Shown: positions 34,365 to 44,895, counted from the stretch's first letter. The stretch: DNA of 64,000 nucleotides from an uncultured Prevotella sp. (GCA_946415755.1 CAMKTS010000011.1:1-64000), one strand, 5' to 3'. Notes: a model not told the origin generated them from the letters alone. Numbers and translations are program-made.

Positions 34365-37300
34365 CTTTCTGAGTATGGGAGTGGCACTGGCACAGACAAA
34401 AGTTAACGGTACGGTAATCTCTCAGGACGACGGTGAACCCGTAGTGGGAGCATCGGTGCTTGTAGTGGGTACCAGTACCGGTACAGTGACTAATTCAGAC
34501 GGACAGTTCTCGCTGACGGTTCCTGCCGGCAAGAAGACGCTGCGCATCACATACGTGGGTATGGAGCCCATTGAGGTGAGCGCACGTGCCAACATGCGTA
34601 TCCTGCTGACCAGCGACCAGAAGGCACTGGACGAGGTGATTGTCGTCGCCTTCGGACAGCAGAAGAAATCATCATTCACGGGTTCTGCCTCTCAGGTGGG
34701 TGCTGCAGAGCTTGACAAGCATGTGACCACCAACGTGGCCAACGCCCTTGTCGGTTCAGTCCCCGGCCTGCAGATTCGTGGTGGCAGCGGTCAGCCTGGT
34801 GCTTCTGAGGGTAAGATCAACATCCGTGGTATTGCCTCTATGTACGCCAGTACCGACCCGCTAATTATTGTCGACGGTGCTCCTTATCCTGCTTCTCTGA
34901 GCAACATCGCCCAGGAGGATATTGAGTCTGTGAACGTACTGAAGGACGCTGCCTCTGCTGCTCTGTATGGTGCCCGCGGTGCTGCAGGTGTCATTCTGAT
35001 TACCACCAAGAAGGGTAACAAGCAGAAGCCCAGCGTAAATGTCAACATGCGTTGGGGTGCCAACAGCCGCGCCGTGCAGGAGTATGACAAGGTAACCAAC
35101 CCTGCACAGTATTACGAGATGGCCTATTCACAGTTCTTCAACTACTATCTCGGCCAGGACTACTCTGTAGCCGATGCCAATGCACAAGCCAACAAGGATA
35201 TGATTAGTGCCCTGGGCTATCAGGTTTATACTGTTCCCAACGGACAGAACTTGATTGGCACCGACGGTAAGATGAACCCCAACGCCACGCTGGGTTACGC
35301 CCAGTTGGGCAGCAACGGCGAGACCTACTGGTATCAGCCCGACGACTGGACGGAAGAGGCTTACAAGACTGGTTTCCGTCAGGAGTATGACATCAACTTG
35401 AGCGGTGGCTACGACCGTGGTGACTACTTCATTTCTGCTGCCTACCTGAACGAGGATGGTATCATCGACAACTCCAGCTTCCGGCGTTTGAACGCCCGTC
35501 TGAAGGCTAACTATGACATCACCAAGTGGCTGCGTGCCGGTATCAATGTGGGCTACACCAACAGCAAGACCGTCAGCAACCCCAACAACGACGAGTATCA
35601 GCTGGGGTCTACCAACCTGAGCTACTACACTTCTCGTATTGCTCCTATCTATCCGTTGTACGTACGCGTGCTGGATGCCAACGGCAACCCCATCATCCGT
35701 ACCGACTCCAACGGTAATCCTCAATACGACTACGGTCGTCCTGGGCAGGACTATCCTAACCCCCGTGCCTTCCTGCAGACGGGTAACCCACTCGGCAGCA
35801 ACAAGTACAACGACTTGAACACCAGAGGCAACCAACTGAATGGAACCCTGAACTTCGACATCAAGTTTACCGACTGGCTGCGTTTCAATTCTACCAATAC
35901 CATCAACTGGGGACACACCAACTACTCGAAGTACGACAGCCAGCTGTATGGTCCTAAGGTGAGCGTCAACGGTGAGATTGCCAAATACCAGAACGACAGC
36001 TTCCGTCAGAACTATATCCAGACGCTGAACTTCAACCGTGCCTTCGGTGCACACTCTGTACAGATTACTCTCGGTCATGAGTGGTACGACAGCAAGGCTA
36101 CCTATCTGACGGCTACCGCTCAAGGTCTATTCTCGCCTGACATTCAAGAGATCAACGCTGCTGCCAACCAGCAGTACAAGTCAGGTTCTTACACCTCGGA
36201 GTACAACGTTGAAGGTTACTTCGGACGTGCCCTCTATAACTATCAGGAGAAGTATTTTGCTGATGCTTCTATCCGCCGTGACGCTTCCAGCCGCTTTGCC
36301 AAAGAAAACCGCTGGGGTACCTTCTGGAGTGCAGGTGCTGGCTGGCTCATCAACAAGGAGAAGTTTATGAACGGCACCAAGAACTGGCTTGACCAGTTGA
36401 AGTTGAAGTTCTCTATCGGTCAGAATGGTAACGACGGCCTGCCTTTTGCTTGGGCCTTTACCGACATCTATTCGCTGTCTCCCTCTTCTACCACGCAGAT
36501 GAACCCCTCGTTCAGCCGCCTGGGTAACACCGACATCACTTGGGAGACCACAACCTCTATCAACCTCGGTATCGACTTCGCCCTGTTCAAGAACCGCTTG
36601 ACGGGTACCATCGAATACTATAACAAGAAGACCACCGACCTGCTGTTCTGGGTGTCTGTTCCTGAGAGCTTCGGTGCTCGTGGCTACTACGGCAACGTAG
36701 GTGACAAGCGTTCTACCGGTGTTGAGCTGACCTTGAACGGTGACATTATCCGCACCAAGAACATCAAGTGGAGCGTTAACCTAAACATCACTCACAACAA
36801 GGAGAAAATCCTCAAACTCCCCGCAGGAAAGATTGCCGTCAACGGCGGCTTCGCCGAGACTTGGATTCCTGTTTCTTCTGGTGCCACCAGCGGTTCTGTC
36901 CAGATGTGGTACAATGAGGGTGGTTCGCTCTATCAGCCGTTCCTGTATGCTTATGCAGGTGTAAACGATAAGGGTGAAGCTCTCTACTGGTACGATGAAG
37001 ACCTGTCGCCCCTTGGCGGCCATCTCGACGAGAAAGGCGATCCTATTACCAACAACACCGCTAAAGCCGGTCAGAAATACTCTGGTACTACTACAGAGAT
37101 TGGTAAGGCCACCCGCTACGCTGGCGAGAGCATGCTGCCTAAAGCATACGGTGGCTTTGGCACCACGCTGGAGGCTTACGGCTTCGACTTGAGCGTGAAC
37201 TTCGACTACCAGCTGGGTGGTAAGATTTACGATCGTCAGTATCAGTCGCTGATGAGCAACTGGGTAACACTCAGCGATGCCGGTTCTGCCTTCCACAAGG

Positions 37301-37632
37301 ACTTGCTGGCTTCCTGGACTCCGTCCAACATTAATTCTAGTATTCCTCGTTTCCAGTATGCAGACCAATACACCACTGCTTCCAGCGACCGCTGGCTGAC
37401 CAGTGCTTCTTACCTGAACTTCCAGTCGTTCAGCGTCGGTTACACACTGCCGAAGAACATTGTCTCTAAGATCGGCCTGTCCAAGATCCGCGTCTATGCT
37501 ACCGGTGAGAACCTCTGCTTCTGGAGCAAGCGCAAAGGTCTCGACCCACGCTACGACTATGGTGCAACTGAGGCATTGACACCGTACTCTCTCATGCGTA
37601 CCATCATGGGTGGTATCCAGGTGTCATTCTAA
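34330..37632 (+). CDS. SusC/RagA-like TonB-dependent transporter (locus B, predicted ON)
   Basis: About 1100 residues from MKKRL; an upstream in-frame ATG lies at 34303. It has the same signal peptide and N-terminal regulatory domain as susC A, then LDEVIVVAFGQQKKSSFTGS, plug motifs (NALVGSVPGLQIRGGSGQPG, DAASAALYGARGAAGVI) and a diverged barrel ending GGIQVSF. It imports substrate across the outer membrane with TonB energy and its SusD partner, encoded 38 bp downstream. The invertible promoter points at it. Divergence of barrel and plug from susC A suggests different substrates. Confidence 0.93.
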   Translation: MKKRLTMFFACLFLSMGVALAQTKVNGTVISQDDGEPVVGASVLVVGTSTGTVTNSDGQFSLTVPAGKKTLRITYVGMEPIEVSARANMRILLTSDQKALDEVIVVAFGQQKKSSFTGSASQVGAAELDKHVTTNVANALVGSVPGLQIRGGSGQPGASEGKINIRGIASMYASTDPLIIVDGAPYPASLSNIAQEDIESVNVLKDAASAALYGARGAAGVILITTKKGNKQKPSVNVNMRWGANSRAVQEYDKVTNPAQYYEMAYSQFFNYYLGQDYSVADANAQANKDMISALGYQVYTVPNGQNLIGTDGKMNPNATLGYAQLGSNGETYWYQPDDWTEEAYKTGFRQEYDINLSGGYDRGDYFISAAYLNEDGIIDNSSFRRLNARLKANYDITKWLRAGINVGYTNSKTVSNPNNDEYQLGSTNLSYYTSRIAPIYPLYVRVLDANGNPIIRTDSNGNPQYDYGRPGQDYPNPRAFLQTGNPLGSNKYNDLNTRGNQLNGTLNFDIKFTDWLRFNSTNTINWGHTNYSKYDSQLYGPKVSVNGEIAKYQNDSFRQNYIQTLNFNRAFGAHSVQITLGHEWYDSKATYLTATAQGLFSPDIQEINAAANQQYKSGSYTSEYNVEGYFGRALYNYQEKYFADASIRRDASSRFAKENRWGTFWSAGAGWLINKEKFMNGTKNWLDQLKLKFSIGQNGNDGLPFAWAFTDIYSLSPSSTTQMNPSFSRLGNTDITWETTTSINLGIDFALFKNRLTGTIEYYNKKTTDLLFWVSVPESFGARGYYGNVGDKRSTGVELTLNGDIIRTKNIKWSVNLNITHNKEKILKLPAGKIAVNGGFAETWIPVSSGATSGSVQMWYNEGGSLYQPFLYAYAGVNDKGEALYWYDEDLSPLGGHLDEKGDPITNNTAKAGQKYSGTTTEIGKATRYAGESMLPKAYGGFGTTLEAYGFDLSVNFDYQLGGKIYDRQYQSLMSNWVTLSDAGSAFHKDLLASWTPSNINSSIPRFQYADQYTTASSDRWLTSASYLNFQSFSVGYTLPKNIVSKIGLSKIRVYATGENLCFWSKRKGLDPRYDYGATEALTPYSLMRTIMGGIQVSF

Positions 37633-37670
37633 ATGGGAAACAATATTGAACTAAAGGAGAAACAAGAAAT

Positions 37671-39365
37671 ATGAAAAAGTCAATAATATACATGGCAGCT
37701 CTGGCGTTGACCTCTGTCACCGCCCTCAACAGCTGCATCAAGGAGATTGACCCGCAGACCAGCTACGTCACTGCCGACCAGGCTGCCAATGCACCGGGTG
37801 CTTTCGACAACTTTGTGGCTTCCATCACCGGCTCGCTCAATGGCGAGTTCACATACAGCGGCTCCAGCGAGTATCCGTGGGACTTCGGTTATCCCTCGTT
37901 CTTCCTGCAGCGCGACGTGATGGGTCAGGATATCGTTATTCAGGAGTCCGGTTCTGAATGGTATTCCACTTGGTATGAGTGCGGTACTGGCCTTGGCCCG
38001 ACGTACGCCGTCTGCCAGGTGCCTTGGACCTACTACTACGGTTGGATTAAGAACTGTAACAACGTGATTGACCTGGCTGGCGACAACCCTTCAGGCTCTA
38101 AGGCTCACGGACTGGGTATTGCCTTGGCTATGCGTGCTATGTTCTATATGGATCTGGCCCGTATGTATGCCAAGGAGACCTATACTGCCAACCCCAATGC
38201 CGAGACTGTTCCCATCGTGAAGGAGGACACCAAGGAGGCTTCCAACCCCCGTGCCACCAACCAGGCAATGTTCGAGTTCATTCTCAACGACCTGAACCGT
38301 GCCGAGTCTCTGCTGGCAGGTTATAGCCGTCTCAATGTCTATACACCGAACGTCAACGTTGTCTATGGTCTGAAGGCTCGCGCCTATTTGACCATGGGTA
38401 ACTGGGCCTTGGCTGAGCAGTATGCTAAGCAGGCTCAGGCAGGCTTCACGCCAATGACCCGCGAACAGTATCTTTCTAAGACCGAAGGCTTCAACACACC
38501 TAACGCTTCGTGGATTTTTGGTCTGACATTCCGTTCCAGCGACCCCAACATCACCAATAACGATGCCGACTCCAGCTGGGGTTCGCAGATGATTATCGAG
38601 GTGAGCGGTTCCGGTTGCGGCTATGCTTCCAACTACATTGGTCCGAAGTCTATTGATGCCCACCTGTACACCACAATTCCCGTTACCGACTTCCGTCGCA
38701 TGTGCTTCATCGACCCCGCTGTTGACGAGGCTCTGACTGGTGTCGATGAAACGACTCCCGCCGGTCAGGCTGCCATTGCCGCAGCACTGGGTGAGTACAC
38801 CGACGACCCCCTGGGTGTGTACAACACCTGCTACAACGTGTCAAGTGCTGGCGGTGCAGCCTATGCAGAACTGAAATTCCGCGCTGCTGGTGGTGTCCAC
38901 GATAATCAGTACACCGCCTTCACCGTGGCTGTTCCCCTGATGCGTGTCGAGGAGATGATGCTGATTGAGGCTGAGGCTGCCGGTATGCAAAACGAAGCCA
39001 ATGGTATTGCCCTGCTTACCAGCTTTGCCAAACTGCGTGACCCGAGCTACACCTATGGCCTGCACGGCAACGACACCTACTACAACACTGCAACTTCTGC
39101 CTTCCAGAACGAGGTGTGGTGGCAGCGTCGCGTCGAACTGTGGGGTGAGGGCTTCGCTACATTCGACATCAAGCGCCTGCAGAAGGGTATCATCCGTTCT
39201 TACTCTGGCACGAACCACCTGAACAACTATCAGTGGAACGTGGAGGGTGTACCCACTTGGATGAACCTCTGTATCGTACAGACAGAGACCAACAACAACC
39301 CAGCTTGTACCAACAACGAGACACCTGTTCCCCTGTCTGGCAACTCTACACCCTACACATGGTAA
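37671..39365 (+). CDS. SusD/RagB-like outer-membrane lipoprotein (locus B)
   Basis: 564 residues. Lipoprotein signal with LNSC lipobox (ALTSVTALNSCIKEIDPQ), followed by SusD family helices, the VYGLKARAYLTMGNWALAEQY TPR-like segment and the C-terminal WWQRRVELWGEGFATFDIKRL. It is the extracellular lid of SusC B. The family match is clear and the substrate unknown. Confidence 0.93.
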   Translation: MKKSIIYMAALALTSVTALNSCIKEIDPQTSYVTADQAANAPGAFDNFVASITGSLNGEFTYSGSSEYPWDFGYPSFFLQRDVMGQDIVIQESGSEWYSTWYECGTGLGPTYAVCQVPWTYYYGWIKNCNNVIDLAGDNPSGSKAHGLGIALAMRAMFYMDLARMYAKETYTANPNAETVPIVKEDTKEASNPRATNQAMFEFILNDLNRAESLLAGYSRLNVYTPNVNVVYGLKARAYLTMGNWALAEQYAKQAQAGFTPMTREQYLSKTEGFNTPNASWIFGLTFRSSDPNITNNDADSSWGSQMIIEVSGSGCGYASNYIGPKSIDAHLYTTIPVTDFRRMCFIDPAVDEALTGVDETTPAGQAAIAAALGEYTDDPLGVYNTCYNVSSAGGAAYAELKFRAAGGVHDNQYTAFTVAVPLMRVEEMMLIEAEAAGMQNEANGIALLTSFAKLRDPSYTYGLHGNDTYYNTATSAFQNEVWWQRRVELWGEGFATFDIKRLQKGIIRSYSGTNHLNNYQWNVEGVPTWMNLCIVQTETNNNPACTNNETPVPLSGNSTPYTW

Positions 39366-39401
39366 TATAGCTTGATTAAATACTATTAAAGAGAAAAGAA
39401 T

Positions 39402-41324
39402 ATGAAAAAGTATATAAAAAGTATCATGATGCTGCTCCTCGGCACGGTCGCATTCACTGCCTGTTCCAGCAATGACGACGACTATCAGTGGGCTTCGGTA
39501 TCCGGTGAGCAAGTATACTTCAGCAACGAGCTGGCTGCCCAGGCAGACCTCTCATTGAACGCTACTACGTTCACGGTTCCCGTCAGCCGCGTCAACACCA
39601 GCGATGCCATCACCGTGGGTGTACAACTGACCGTTGAGGACGAGACAGCTGCCGCTGCCGGTATCTTCTCAGCTCCCTCTTCTGTTTCGTTCGCTGCCGG
39701 CCAGTCAGAGTCTGACGTGGTCATCACCTACGACCCCGCCAAGCTGGACTACGACAAGTACATTCCCCTTAAGTTGACCATCACCAGCCCGGAGTACACC
39801 AACCAGTATGGTGCTACGAGCTATAAGGTCAAGGTAGGTGTACCCGCACCCTACACCTCATTGGGTAATGGTACGTTCACCGACAACTTCTTGTTTGAGG
39901 CTACCTGGAATGTTGACATCCGCAAGAACGACATCAACCCTAACATGTACCGTATCTATGCCCCGTTCAAGAGCATGTCGGGTGCCGGTTCCGACTATAT
40001 GGAACTGACCCTGCTCAAGCCAGGCGACAAGGTGTATGATACTGAGGTTACCCAGACCGGTCTGGTATATTTTTCGCAGACCAATACGGGCTATCACCAC
40101 TCGTCCTATGATGCTGACGTGTACTTGCTGCACCCCGCAGAGTTCCAAGCAGGTGCTGACGAGAGCACTTGGCTGCACAGCTATGTGGTAGACTATCAGG
40201 CTGACGGCACTCCCGGTGTCATCCAGCTGGCTCCCCGTTACTATATGTTCGGTGTCGGTGGCTGGAACCAGTCGCAGAACGACGACGTTGTCACCATCGT
40301 GTTCCCTGGCTTCTACAAGGCCGACTACTCCGCAACTTATGAATACAACGGCGTGCTGACTGACCCCAACGGCACAGTGTTTGCCACTGGTAGCCTGACT
40401 CTGGGTGTTGATGCTACCAACGCCTACGGTATCGTGGTTGCTGAGGACGACGACGAGTATGCCGTGGCTGATGCCATCGCCAACGGCGACGTGGAGGCTA
40501 CCGCCCTGACCGCAGGCACTGCCAACATTCCCATCGCTGAGGGACAGACTGGCAACCTGAAGGTGGTCATCGTCATCCTCGACATGGAGGGCAAGGAAGC
40601 CAGAACCGTCCTGACCAGCTCGTTTGAGTGGTATGGCGGTGGTGCGAATCCTTGGGTGTCCTTAGGTACAGGCTATATCCACGACACGTTTGTCATCACC
40701 ATGTTCTATGAAGATCGCGCAACCGAAAAGGTTTATGACCCCAAGGACTATGAGGTGGAAATCCTTGAGAATACTGAAACTCCCGGTCTCTATCGACTGG
40801 TTGAACCCTTCAAGGAGGCTGCTGAGATCCTCGGTGCTTCCTATAAGGCTGCCAATGTCGACGTGAACGCTACTGATGCCGCTGGTGTCTACATTACCGA
40901 GCAGGCTACCGGTATCATTTTGTCAGGCGAGGCTCAAACCATCGCAACGTGGGGCGGTTATATGCTCCAGCGCTACGACTTTGCAACCCTGAAGGAGTAC
41001 GGATACTTCGGTCAGATTGTTGACGGTGTCATCTACTTCCCCGTATTCAACCATAAGGACAGTAGCACAGGCGAGGTCGACTATACCTATCAGGGCATCT
41101 TCGGAGGCTATTATGCCGGTGTTGATAACGACGAGTTCACCATCACGCTGCCTACGGCTTCTGCCAGTGCCAAGGCACAGGCTAAGAGCCGCGCCGCTGC
41201 TGCCAGCTTCGCACGCCGTCTCAATGGCATGGCAAGCATAAAGCAGGCTGCAGCAGCCAAGAGGGAGCGCCTGATGGGCCGCCCCGTCCAGGCACAGCTA
41301 CGATTAGCTGCTTCTATAGAGTAG
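39402..41324 (+). CDS. Surface lipoprotein of SusCD locus B
   Basis: 640 residues, the same length as the locus A counterpart and alike along its length. Lipobox FTAC, acidic SSNDDDYQ after the Cys, N-terminal beta modules (FTVPVSRVNTSDAITVGVQL), and two repeats beginning SLGNGTFTDNF and SLGTGYIHDTF. The C-terminus is Ala/Arg-rich (KAQAKSRAAAASFARRL). It probably binds substrate at the surface for SusC B. Confidence 0.7.
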   Translation: MKKYIKSIMMLLLGTVAFTACSSNDDDYQWASVSGEQVYFSNELAAQADLSLNATTFTVPVSRVNTSDAITVGVQLTVEDETAAAAGIFSAPSSVSFAAGQSESDVVITYDPAKLDYDKYIPLKLTITSPEYTNQYGATSYKVKVGVPAPYTSLGNGTFTDNFLFEATWNVDIRKNDINPNMYRIYAPFKSMSGAGSDYMELTLLKPGDKVYDTEVTQTGLVYFSQTNTGYHHSSYDADVYLLHPAEFQAGADESTWLHSYVVDYQADGTPGVIQLAPRYYMFGVGGWNQSQNDDVVTIVFPGFYKADYSATYEYNGVLTDPNGTVFATGSLTLGVDATNAYGIVVAEDDDEYAVADAIANGDVEATALTAGTANIPIAEGQTGNLKVVIVILDMEGKEARTVLTSSFEWYGGGANPWVSLGTGYIHDTFVITMFYEDRATEKVYDPKDYEVEILENTETPGLYRLVEPFKEAAEILGASYKAANVDVNATDAAGVYITEQATGIILSGEAQTIATWGGYMLQRYDFATLKEYGYFGQIVDGVIYFPVFNHKDSSTGEVDYTYQGIFGGYYAGVDNDEFTITLPTASASAKAQAKSRAAAASFARRLNGMASIKQAAAAKRERLMGRPVQAQLRLAASIE

Positions 41325-41336
41325 TGCTAGAACAAG

Positions 41337-41380
41337 GAGGCGCGAGACCAGCATCAGTGAGGCTCGCGCCTCTTTCTTTG
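41337..41380 (+). terminator. Terminator between lipoprotein B and protease B
   Basis: GAGGCGCGAG (41337-41346) pairs with CTCGCGCCTC (41363-41372), followed by TTTCTTTG. It separates the three-gene transport operon from the protease gene. Confidence 0.85.
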
Positions 41381-41493
41381 TCATGTTTTTTGATGCAGCT
41401 ATGTGAAAACCCTGCCGATTTTTGGCTGTTACAAAAAACACTTGCCTTTGCACACAGTATTTTACATGCAACCACAATAGCAAAAAAAACAAT

Positions 41494-43995
41494 ATGAAGA
41501 AAAAACTATTACTTACGATGGCGGCAGCCGTGGTGGCAGCAGTAGCAACGATGGCCGTTCCCGCCAAGCCGGGAGTGACCCGCACAGTGACACTGGCCGA
41601 CGGCAGCACCGTGGAACTGACGCTGCAGGGCGACGAGCACTACTCTTTCTACACCGATGCCAACGGCATGGCCTGCCAGCTGGCTAACGGACGGCTGCAC
41701 TACATCGCCACCGACGTCGTCACCAAGACGTGGACCAGTCTGAAGAACGAACGCTTCGCGCAGGGCGGAAGCCGCCGCGCCGCCAGTGCCTCACGCCGCG
41801 TCGGCACCCCTTCGACGGCCACCATGGGCAAGCACCGGGGACTGGTCATCCTAATGGAGTTCCAGGACGTGAAGTTTGCCACCCCCAACACACAGGCCAC
41901 CTACATGCGCTTCTTCAACGAGGCCGGCTACAACGACGGAGGCATGGCCGGCTCCGTGCACGACTACTTCCTGAAGCAGAGCTACAACCAGCTGGAGATC
42001 GACTTCGACGTGGTGGGACCCTTCACCACGGGTGCAGACATGGCCTATTATGGCGAGCCTGTCAAGGATTCCAGCGGTAAGATTACGCAAAACGACAAGA
42101 ACGCCCCCATGATGATAGCCGAGGCCGTTGATGCCGCCTCCAAGGTGGTGGACTTCACCGACTACGACTGGGATGGCGACGGCAATGTCGACCAGGTGTT
42201 CGTCATCTATGCCGGCTATTCGCAGGCACAGGGCGGCGAGGAGAATACCATCTGGCCCCACGAGTGGTCGCTGGCTGCCAAAAGCCTGACGCGCACCTAT
42301 AACGGCAAGACCATCAACACCTACGGCTGTGCCGCCGAGCTGAGCGGCAACAGCGGCACCAATATGGACGGCATCGGCACCGCCTGCCACGAGTTCTCCC
42401 ACTGTCTGGGACTGCCCGACATGTACGACACCAACGGACAGCGGTGGTTCGGCATGTCCTACTGGGACGTGATGGACGGCGGCAGCTACAACGACTCGTC
42501 GCGCACGCCGGCAGGATACACCAGCTACGAGCGGTGGTTCTCGGGATGGATGGAGCCGAAAGAGATTACCAGCATGACACGCGTCAGCGACATGAAGCCG
42601 CTGGCCACCTCGCCAGAGGCATACATCCTCTACAACGACGGCAACCGTAACGAATACTACCTGCTGGAAAACCGCCAGCCCGTAGACTTCGACAAGGGGC
42701 TCTACGGTCACGGCCTGCTGATCATACACGTCGACTACGATGAAGAAGTCTGGGGTACGAATACCGTGAACAATGCCGAGACACACCAGCGCATGACTCC
42801 TGTTCCAGCCGACAATATGCTGCAGCAGACCCGTGCCAGTCTGGCTGGCGACCCATGGCCTGGCACCAGCGGCAATACGTCGCTCACCAACTACACCACA
42901 CCGGCTGCCGTGACCTTTAATGCCAACACCGACGGGCAGAAGCTGATGAACAAACCTATCGACAACATCACCGAGAACACCGAAGCGAACACCGTGTCAT
43001 TCGTGGCCTGCCGTCCGGAGATGGATGTGCCGCAGCCCGGCGAAGCCAAGGAGCTGACGGGCAGCAACTCGTTCTCCGTGACGTGGCCTGCCGTCAGCGG
43101 AGCCACCGGCTACGAGGTGGAGCTGACCACAACCGACCGGGCAGCCACCAACCCCGCAGATGCCCTGACCTATGAGGTCGACTTCGCTGACTGCTACAGT
43201 GCTTCGGCTGGCTTCAAGGATATCAGCTCCAGCTTAGGCAACTACGGACTGAGCGGCTGGAGCGGCTCAAAGCTCTACACCACGCCCCAAAAGCTGCGCA
43301 TCGGCACCTCATCGGCCACTGGCAATATCCAGACCGCACAGTGGCACACCCCGTCGTCGTCCAACTTCACGGTGGTCGTCGGCGCCAACGTGGTGAAGGC
43401 AGGCACCGTCAAGGTGCAGCTGCAGCTGCAGTACGCCAGTGTCGGCGAATACTGGCAGTCGGCCGACCCGATATGGATAGAGGTCAGCGGCGACGGCAGG
43501 CAGATCATCCACTTCGAGGGTATCAGCAAGGACTATATCCGCCTGAACATCATACCTTCCGCACAGCTCTACCTGAACTATCTGGCCATCTACGACGGCA
43601 TCTGGACTGAGGAGCAGTTAGGCCTCGCCGCTGCTGTAGCACCCCGCCGTGCCACCTCGATACAGGTGTTCGCCACCAAGACCAACAGCTATACCTTCAC
43701 CAACATGGACATGAACAAGCACTATGCCTTCCGTGTCCGCGCCTTAGGCGAGGAGAACGCTGTGTCGCAGTGGAGCGACAGCAAGGCTTTCGAGTTCTCA
43801 ACGACAGAACCCCCGTACGTAGTGGGTGATGCCAACGGTGACGGCGTGGTAGACGTGGCCGATGTGGTGGCTATCGTGAACAAGATTCTGGAGAAACCTG
43901 CCGAGAACTTCAACGAAAAGGCTGCCGACGTGAATGGCGACGGCGTGATAGACGTCAGTGACGTGGTAGGAGTGGTGAATCTAATCCTGAAGTGA
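41494..43995 (+). CDS. Secreted M6 family metalloprotease with dockerin-like C-terminus (locus B)
   Basis: About 833 residues from ATG 41494 (an upstream TTG frame is an artefact). Signal peptide MKKKLLLTMAAAVVAAVATMA. HRGLVILMEFQDVKF leads into the catalytic domain, with the zinc motif HEFSH near residue 298. The two C-terminal Ca-binding repeats are almost identical in DNA to those of protease A, while the middle of the protein has diverged more. A weak promoter-like TGCCTTTG (41443) with an upstream TTTG suggests separate transcription. Likely role: extracellular proteolysis supplying peptides to SusCD B. Confidence 0.9.
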   Translation: MKKKLLLTMAAAVVAAVATMAVPAKPGVTRTVTLADGSTVELTLQGDEHYSFYTDANGMACQLANGRLHYIATDVVTKTWTSLKNERFAQGGSRRAASASRRVGTPSTATMGKHRGLVILMEFQDVKFATPNTQATYMRFFNEAGYNDGGMAGSVHDYFLKQSYNQLEIDFDVVGPFTTGADMAYYGEPVKDSSGKITQNDKNAPMMIAEAVDAASKVVDFTDYDWDGDGNVDQVFVIYAGYSQAQGGEENTIWPHEWSLAAKSLTRTYNGKTINTYGCAAELSGNSGTNMDGIGTACHEFSHCLGLPDMYDTNGQRWFGMSYWDVMDGGSYNDSSRTPAGYTSYERWFSGWMEPKEITSMTRVSDMKPLATSPEAYILYNDGNRNEYYLLENRQPVDFDKGLYGHGLLIIHVDYDEEVWGTNTVNNAETHQRMTPVPADNMLQQTRASLAGDPWPGTSGNTSLTNYTTPAAVTFNANTDGQKLMNKPIDNITENTEANTVSFVACRPEMDVPQPGEAKELTGSNSFSVTWPAVSGATGYEVELTTTDRAATNPADALTYEVDFADCYSASAGFKDISSSLGNYGLSGWSGSKLYTTPQKLRIGTSSATGNIQTAQWHTPSSSNFTVVVGANVVKAGTVKVQLQLQYASVGEYWQSADPIWIEVSGDGRQIIHFEGISKDYIRLNIIPSAQLYLNYLAIYDGIWTEEQLGLAAAVAPRRATSIQVFATKTNSYTFTNMDMNKHYAFRVRALGEENAVSQWSDSKAFEFSTTEPPYVVGDANGDGVVDVADVVAIVNKILEKPAENFNEKAADVNGDGVIDVSDVVGVVNLILK

Positions 43996-44006
43996 CTGGC
44001 CTGCTG

Positions 44007-44864
44007 TTACTTCACCAATACGACCAGATACTTGCTGGCCGACCAGAAGAGCTGGGGGTTGGTGATACGTAGGATATACTGCTTGTTGGCATCCTGCGTG
44101 AGGGTGTAGCTGGACGAGGGATGGGCCGTCAGCAGCTTGGCAGAACGGGAATAGAGACGTATCTCCTTGTCGACACGGATATCAATCTTGGTAAAATAAT
44201 CACGGTTGAAGTTGCTGGAGTTCAGCACCTTGCCATCCTCGATGATGTGCTGCTCCTTCAACTCCTTCTTCGTGCCATAGACAAACCAGGCAGTGTTCAG
44301 CTGCTTGTCCTGCACGGAGATGGTCTGCGACTTCTGGTCGGTCTCGGTCTGCAGATGGTTGACGTTGGCCGTCAGGTCGCTTACCTGCTCGGTCAGCTCA
44401 CCAATCTGTACGTCCTTGGCCTGCAATTCAGCCTGCAGTTGCTTCAGCTGGGCATCCTTCTCCTCCATCTGGCGCGTCAGGTTGTCGAGGGTACGGCGCA
44501 ACTGGTCGCCCTTCACCGTGCTCTGGCGCAGTTGGCCGCGCAGCTTGTTGATCAGCTCACGGTTCTGCTGCATGGTCTGCTGGATGAACTGCATCTTCTC
44601 GCGGATAAGCTCCGTGGCAGTGGTTCCCTCTTCCTGGCGTACCACCGTGACACGCTCCTCGGCCTCGTTGATGGCGCGGAAGCCCTCTTCGATATCGTTC
44701 AGCGTACCCATCATGTCGTTGATCTCATTGTCCTTCTGTGCTATCACACGGTTCAGCGAGTCACGCTGCTGAATGAAAGCGGCTTCGCGAGCCGTATCAC
44801 CCTTCTGCTTACAAGCGACCAGTGCCAACAGGGCCAGCACTGCGAAACCTATCTTCTTCATCAT
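44007..44864 (-). CDS. Coiled-coil lipoprotein of unknown function
   Basis: About 285 residues from MMKKIGF. Lipobox LALVAC, then a long heptad-rich region (about 20-190) with runs such as LRRTLDNLTRQMEEKDAQL, and a globular C-terminal part (WFVYGTKKELKEQHIIEDG and a YLVVLVK end). It is probably anchored to a membrane from the periplasmic side. It lies after rsmI on the same strand. No family was recognised. Confidence 0.65.
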   Translation of the reverse strand: MMKKIGFAVLALLALVACKQKGDTAREAAFIQQRDSLNRVIAQKDNEINDMMGTLNDIEEGFRAINEAEERVTVVRQEEGTTATELIREKMQFIQQTMQQNRELINKLRGQLRQSTVKGDQLRRTLDNLTRQMEEKDAQLKQLQAELQAKDVQIGELTEQVSDLTANVNHLQTETDQKSQTISVQDKQLNTAWFVYGTKKELKEQHIIEDGKVLNSSNFNRDYFTKIDIRVDKEIRLYSRSAKLLTAHPSSSYTLTQDANKQYILRITNPQLFWSASKYLVVLVK

Positions 44865-44895
44865 ACCTTCTCTCCTCATTTTTCTGATTGTTAAT

